Origin: Candidatus Enterococcus myersii
GTDB lineage: Bacteria > Bacillota > Bacilli > Lactobacillales > Enterococcaceae
Assembly (NCBI RefSeq): GCF_017316025.1
Contig: NZ_JAFLVT010000004.1
Span: 62,001-126,000 of the forward strand
Reading direction: 5' to 3'
DNA length: 64,000 nucleotides
A program made the position numbers and the translations under genes. This document shows, in pieces, positions 60,337-64,000 of the stretch; within the stretch, counting starts at the first letter, position 1; every line of letters starts with the position of its first letter. Under the pieces are notes generated by a model. The model had not been told where the DNA came from. It saw only the letters and a program-made list of their open reading frames with translations, and made no database searches.

Positions 60337-61482
60337 CTACCATTCCGCTATGGTACCATCATAGTTTTTCCATTGTGGGTTCGTCCAAACTAAACCTTCT
60401 TGTGCAATTTCTTTGATTTTATCTTCATCCATAATTAAACCCAAGCCAGGTTTATCCGGCAAATCAACGAAACCATCCTTATATTGGAAAACCTCTTTAT
60501 TTTTGACAAAATCTAATAAGTCAAACCCTTTATTGTAGTGAATACCCAGACTTTGTTCTTGAATGAAAACATTCGGTGTGCAGGCATCTACTTGCAATGT
60601 TGCCGCTAATGCTACCGGTCCATATGGTGCATGAGGTGCAACGGCCATGTCATGAGCTTCCGCCATAGCAGCAATTTTCCGTGTTTCTAAAATCCCGCCA
60701 CACAAAGCAACGTCTGGCTGAATAATATCAATAGCACCTTGCTTGAAAATATTCTTAAATTGCCAACGCGTATACAATCGTTCGCCCGTTGCTAATGGTA
60801 CGGCAACTGAATTAGCGACTTCTTTGAAATGTTCTTCATTTTCTGGTAACACAACTTCTTCTAGGAACATTGGATGATAAGGTTCTAAAGCTCTTGCCAA
60901 CACCTTAGCCATCGGTTTGTGAACCCGACCGTGGAAATCAACACCAATCGCCATCTTATCCCCAAATCTTTCACGAATAGATGCCACGCGTTCAACGACC
61001 TCATCAACTTTTTCATAAGAATCAATGTAGTGTAACTCTTCTGTTGCGTTCATTTTTACCGCAGTAAAGCCGCGATCAAACCGATCTTGCGCCTGTTCCA
61101 CAACCTCGCTAGGGCGATCGCCGCCAATCCATGAATAGACTTTTATTTTATCTCTGGCAGCGCCGCCTAACAATTCATAGACAGGAACATTGAAAGCTTT
61201 CCCTTTAATATCCCATAATGCCATTTCTAATCCAGAAACAATCGTGCCATTAATTGGGCCACCACGGAAAAAGGAACGGTGCATTTCTTGAAATAATCGT
61301 TCAATTTCAAAAGGATTACGGCCAATCAAGCGATTTCCAATTTCGTAAGCACCTGCTACGACAGTTTCTGTTTTGGTACCAGAAATCATTTCCCCCCAAC
61401 CATCAATTCCCTCATCTGTCGAAACTTTTACAAAAATCCAACGTGGTTTCACTTTGTATACGGTAATATTTGATATTTTCAC
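60337..61482 (-). CDS. dgoD: Galactonate dehydratase (enolase superfamily)
   Basis: A 381-residue mandelate-racemase-type dehydratase that aligns along its length with E. coli DgoD, including RGGPINGTIVSGLEMALWDIKGK, YSWIGGDRP, metal ligands in GVDFHGRV, LEEVVLPEN and ATGERLYTRW, the base His in APHAPYGPVALAA, EQSLGIHYNKG and the C-terminal AEW. It forms 2-keto-3-deoxygalactonate from galactonate, or possibly the 6-phosphate form here. It starts at a GTG after AAAGGAG. It is the last gene of a PTS operon, preceded by a stem-loop. Confidence 0.9.
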   Translation of the reverse strand: MKISNITVYKVKPRWIFVKVSTDEGIDGWGEMISGTKTETVVAGAYEIGNRLIGRNPFEIERLFQEMHRSFFRGGPINGTIVSGLEMALWDIKGKAFNVPVYELLGGAARDKIKVYSWIGGDRPSEVVEQAQDRFDRGFTAVKMNATEELHYIDSYEKVDEVVERVASIRERFGDKMAIGVDFHGRVHKPMAKVLARALEPYHPMFLEEVVLPENEEHFKEVANSVAVPLATGERLYTRWQFKNIFKQGAIDIIQPDVALCGGILETRKIAAMAEAHDMAVAPHAPYGPVALAATLQVDACTPNVFIQEQSLGIHYNKGFDLLDFVKNKEVFQYKDGFVDLPDKPGLGLIMDEDKIKEIAQEGLVWTNPQWKNYDGTIAEW

Positions 61483-61500
61483 AGTATCTTCGCTCCTTTA

Positions 61501-61529
61501 TTCAGACTGTTAATTTCTAACAGTCTGAA
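61501..61529 (-). other. Intercistronic hairpin just upstream of dgoD
   Basis: TTCAGACTGTTA and TAACAGTCTGAA form a perfect 12-bp stem with a 5-base loop, ending next to the dgoD ribosome site. There is no T-run, so RNA processing or control of dgoD initiation is more likely than termination. Confidence 0.7.
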
Positions 61530-61560
61530 TAGCATGAAATTTTTTGAAATTTTACTCATC

Positions 61561-62925
61561 TTATTCTGTAACAGGCTCTTCTGTTTCTTTATTGATGTGT
61601 TTTACTTTATCAAAGTAATACCAAGCTGCGGCAAATACGATAAGTAAAATCGGAATACCAATAAGTGGTTGGTAAGAAAATGCTAAGAATACTAAATAGC
61701 TTTGAATCATTGAGGTTGCAGCAAATGATGAAATCAGCATCGAACTTGAACCTAGATCAATGCCTACTTGTTTTGCAATCGCCGTTAAAATTGGAGAAGT
61801 TGCAGTGCCGCACCACAGCAATGACGCTGTTACAACTAGCCCAATCACGATATTTTTCAATAAGTTGCCTCGTGTTAAAGCAACAACCATCGCTACGCGA
61901 AAAGGCACTACTGCTAAATCAGCAAACGGCAATACGCGATTTCCAGGTAACACTAAAGCCATTGCAATTGTTAATGGAATAATGATCAATGCCGTTGTAA
62001 TAACGTCGGGATTGCCGACAACTACTGCAGCATCCAAACCAATAAATAAGCGACGACCTTTGAATTTTTCTTGTGACCATTTTTGTGCTGCATCAGAAAT
62101 TGGCATTAAGCCTTCCATAAATAGCGCTGTCATTTTTGGAATTAAAACCAAAACTGCCGACATACTAACACCTAATTGCAATACAGCTTTAATGTCATAT
62201 CCAGCTAGAAAACCAATCACTAAGCCGATAACCAAGCCCATAATCATTGAATCACCAAAAAATCCCAAGTATTTTTGTGCGTCTTTAATAGTGAATTTTG
62301 ATTTGCGGAAAAAAGGAATTTTATCCAACAGCCAATTTAGTGGCCATGCAATTACAAGTGAAGACAATGCCGACACGGTTGGTAAAGATACTCCTGGTAT
62401 CCCAAAGAAATCTTCTACTAACGGCTGTGACCAGTCAGACATTTTAAAGGTAATAACTGCCATTACAACAGATGCGCCCACGCCAAGAAATACATTTTTT
62501 GTTACGAAGTACACCATAACCCCAACAATTGCCATGTGATGATAATTCCAAATATCGACATCTAATGTTTGAGTCTTTTTCAAGATCAATAACACAATAT
62601 TAACGATTAAAATTGCAAAAATTAAAACGGCAATAATAGGAGATGCCCACGTTACCGCGGCAATTGATCCCCACCCGACATCTAAAGCATCTAGTTTTAC
62701 ACCTGTTCGTTCTACCATCGCTTTTGCAGCTGGTCCAACATTGGTGGTCATAAAGTCTAAAATCAATTTGATACCTGCAAAACCAATTGCTAGCGTCAAC
62801 CCCGACTTGAATGCTCGGGTAATTTTCAATCCAAAAATCAATCCAATAATTGTAATAATTACCGGCAACATTACGGTTGGACCAGCGTCAATGAAGAAAT
62901 TAAATACACTCATAATAATATTCAT
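61561..62925 (-). CDS. Galactitol-family PTS IIC component
   Basis: A 454-residue membrane permease with about ten helices. IDAGPTVMLPVIITIIGLIFGLKITRAFKSGLTLAIGFAGIKLI, the TWASPIIAVLIFAI region and the MEGLMPISDAAQKW loop match the GatC type. GGAGG lies 12 bases upstream of the first ATG (a second ATG is at 62913). With the adjacent IIA and IIB it forms a complete EII. Its position between a KDPGal aldolase and DgoD points to a sugar acid such as galactonate. Confidence 0.92.
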   Translation of the reverse strand: MNIIMSVFNFFIDAGPTVMLPVIITIIGLIFGLKITRAFKSGLTLAIGFAGIKLILDFMTTNVGPAAKAMVERTGVKLDALDVGWGSIAAVTWASPIIAVLIFAILIVNIVLLILKKTQTLDVDIWNYHHMAIVGVMVYFVTKNVFLGVGASVVMAVITFKMSDWSQPLVEDFFGIPGVSLPTVSALSSLVIAWPLNWLLDKIPFFRKSKFTIKDAQKYLGFFGDSMIMGLVIGLVIGFLAGYDIKAVLQLGVSMSAVLVLIPKMTALFMEGLMPISDAAQKWSQEKFKGRRLFIGLDAAVVVGNPDVITTALIIIPLTIAMALVLPGNRVLPFADLAVVPFRVAMVVALTRGNLLKNIVIGLVVTASLLWCGTATSPILTAIAKQVGIDLGSSSMLISSFAATSMIQSYLVFLAFSYQPLIGIPILLIVFAAAWYYFDKVKHINKETEEPVTE

Positions 62926-62952
62926 GTTAGTCTTCTACCTCCGATTTATTGA

Positions 62953-63234
62953 TTAGTCTTGTAGTTTTGCTAAGATTTCTTCCATCGTTTTATCTGCGCC
63001 AATTCCCGTTAAGATTGGCATGCCTTTAACCACAGGAACATCTCCTGTTTGCCCATCAAATTGACCTGTCGTTACTAACAAATCGTAGCCTTGAACTTTT
63101 CCAGGCACTTCCATTAATTTTGTCTGTGTCGTTTCAACCTGTACACCATGTTCCGTTAAATAATCTTTGACCTTTGAAGCGACTACTGTTGACGTTGCAA
63201 TTCCATTTCCACAAGCTACTAAAATTCTTTTCAT
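62953..63234 (-). CDS. Galactitol-family PTS IIB component
   Basis: A 93-residue phosphocarrier. The phosphorylated residue is Cys8 in KRILVACGNGIATSTVV. The start at 63234 follows GGAGG; an in-frame TTG at 63249 overlaps that site. It lies 24 bases after IIA. Confidence 0.92.
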   Translation of the reverse strand: MKRILVACGNGIATSTVVASKVKDYLTEHGVQVETTQTKLMEVPGKVQGYDLLVTTGQFDGQTGDVPVVKGMPILTGIGADKTMEEILAKLQD

Positions 63235-63258
63235 AATAAATTCCTCCAATTTATTTTT

Positions 63259-63717
63259 TTAATTAATTGCTGTTTCTACTAGTTTTAATAACTCTTGATT
63301 ATTACGAGCATTGACCATTTCTTGTCTTAATGGTTCATCTTGAATTAAACCCACAATTTTTTGTAACATCTCTACTTGACCATGGGGCTCGCCAATCGCC
63401 ATCATGATAATAATTTGAACAGGTAGTGTCGCTGCATTTTCTTCCATATTGTGAAATTCAATTGGTTCTTTTAATGTTGCAATAGCTAAGGTTGTTTTTT
63501 CTACCAACTCATAATTCGCATGTGGAATTGCCACAGCTGGTTGGGTTGAAGGCAATCCAGTTGGATATTCCTTTTCTCTTTCCTTAATTGCTACAATATA
63601 TTTTTCTTTTACATAACCTTTTTCAAATAATTGCTCTGCTAAATAACCCAAAGCATCATCTGCATCCTTTACGTCAAGATCACGAAAGACTAATTCTTCA
63701 TGAAGATATACTTCCAT
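63259..63717 (-). CDS. Galactitol-family PTS IIA component
   Basis: A 152-residue EIIA of the fructose/mannitol fold. The phosphorylated His is in PAVAIPHANYELVEK. GAGGAGG precedes the ATG. It is the first PTS gene after the aldolase. Confidence 0.92.
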   Translation of the reverse strand: MEVYLHEELVFRDLDVKDADDALGYLAEQLFEKGYVKEKYIVAIKEREKEYPTGLPSTQPAVAIPHANYELVEKTTLAIATLKEPIEFHNMEENAATLPVQIIIMMAIGEPHGQVEMLQKIVGLIQDEPLRQEMVNARNNQELLKLVETAIN

Positions 63718-63751
63718 CTGTTTTCCTCCTCAAAGCTCACCTGAAAATTTA

Positions 63752-64000
63752 TTATTTTATCCTTTCCAATAATAATTGCAGCGATTTTGCTAAATTGGGG
63801 ATATTTAACTCTTTTAAATCTTCTTTGTTAAACATGCCCGAACCAAGCCCTAAATAACTGGCCTGATTTTCAAAAAATGCTCTTGCATTATCTGTACTCA
63901 CTCCGCCGACACCCATCAATGGTAATTTTCCCAAAGGTGCTTGAACATCTTTAAAGAAACGCGGAGTCACAACCGCTGCCGGAAAAACTTTAACAATGTC
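63752..64000 (-). CDS. dgoA: KDPG/KDPGal aldolase, 3' end only
   Basis: C-terminal 82 codons of a class I aldolase that continues past the window edge. The frame reads DIVKVFPAAVVTPRFFKDV, then LPLMGVGGVSTDNARAFFENQASYLGLGSGMF, matching the phosphate-binding end of KDPG/KDPGal aldolases. It would split 2-keto-3-deoxy-6-phosphogalactonate to pyruvate and glyceraldehyde 3-phosphate. Galactonate specificity is inferred from the neighbouring dgoD. Confidence 0.82.
   Translation of the reverse strand, partial: DIVKVFPAAVVTPRFFKDVQAPLGKLPLMGVGGVSTDNARAFFENQASYLGLGSGMFNKEDLKELNIPNLAKSLQLLLERIK

Noticed and set aside
61760-62539. Plus-strand open frame of 259 codons opposite the galactitol IIC gene
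   Set aside because: It is the antisense of a clear membrane-protein gene, has no ribosome site, and its composition is typical of shadow frames.

Overview
The window is a low-GC Firmicute chromosome segment, most likely from Enterococcus or a close relative in the Enterococcaceae. The evidence is strong AGGAGG-type ribosome sites, a Gram-positive sortase and YSIRK-less LPXTG-type adhesin, LemA, many PTS operons, an orphan ispE, and a core gene set (ispE, purR, adcABC, glmU, prs) that I remember as clustered in Enterococcus faecalis. Almost everything lies on the minus strand. No rRNA, tRNA, IS element, phage or CRISPR array was seen.

Layout. 1-7000: sortase A, an unknown cytoplasmic protein, a TPP-riboswitch-controlled thiamine transporter (thiT), a lipoprotein, prs and glmU. 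7200-14750: a complete Amadori-product operon in the gfrR-A-B-C-D-E-F order (sigma54 activator, mannose-family PTS, two deglycases), with a near-perfect -24/-12 promoter placed inside the terminator hairpin of gfrR. 14870-20200: lysophospholipase-like hydrolase, purR, and the zinc ABC transporter adcA/znuCB with Zur-like boxes. 20500-24450: MarR plus an inactive rhodanese, a LuxR/DUF2087 regulator, and a TPM/LemA pair. 24900-31020: a roughly 2030-codon Cna_B surface adhesin interrupted by one in-frame TAA. 31650-34440: AtuA-like/DUF4387 operon with divergent LysR.

34770-56990 is the most unusual region: 19 minus-strand genes in tight series plus a divergent metallophosphoesterase, with a cre box in the shared promoter region. 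It joins two intracellular alpha-mannosidases (GH125, GH38), three inositol-catabolism genes (iolB, iolC, iolD), an IolE-like TIM barrel, an aldo/keto reductase, an iron alcohol dehydrogenase, a CUT1 ABC importer, a lactose/cellobiose-type PTS with its PRD activator, and a PepC-type peptidase. I infer uptake and breakdown of a mannose-inositol glycoconjugate or of both sugars together; this is a hypothesis.

57600-64000: ispE, a small heat-shock protein, a phosphatase/membrane-protein pair, and a galactonate-type operon (DgoD, galactitol-family PTS, start of a KDPGal aldolase running off the window).

A family of about 120-bp hairpin-forming repeats occupies three intergenic gaps (5100-5495, 18775-19185, 24600-24740), twice as tandem arrays with exact 120- or 121-bp periods; this is not explained by any gene.
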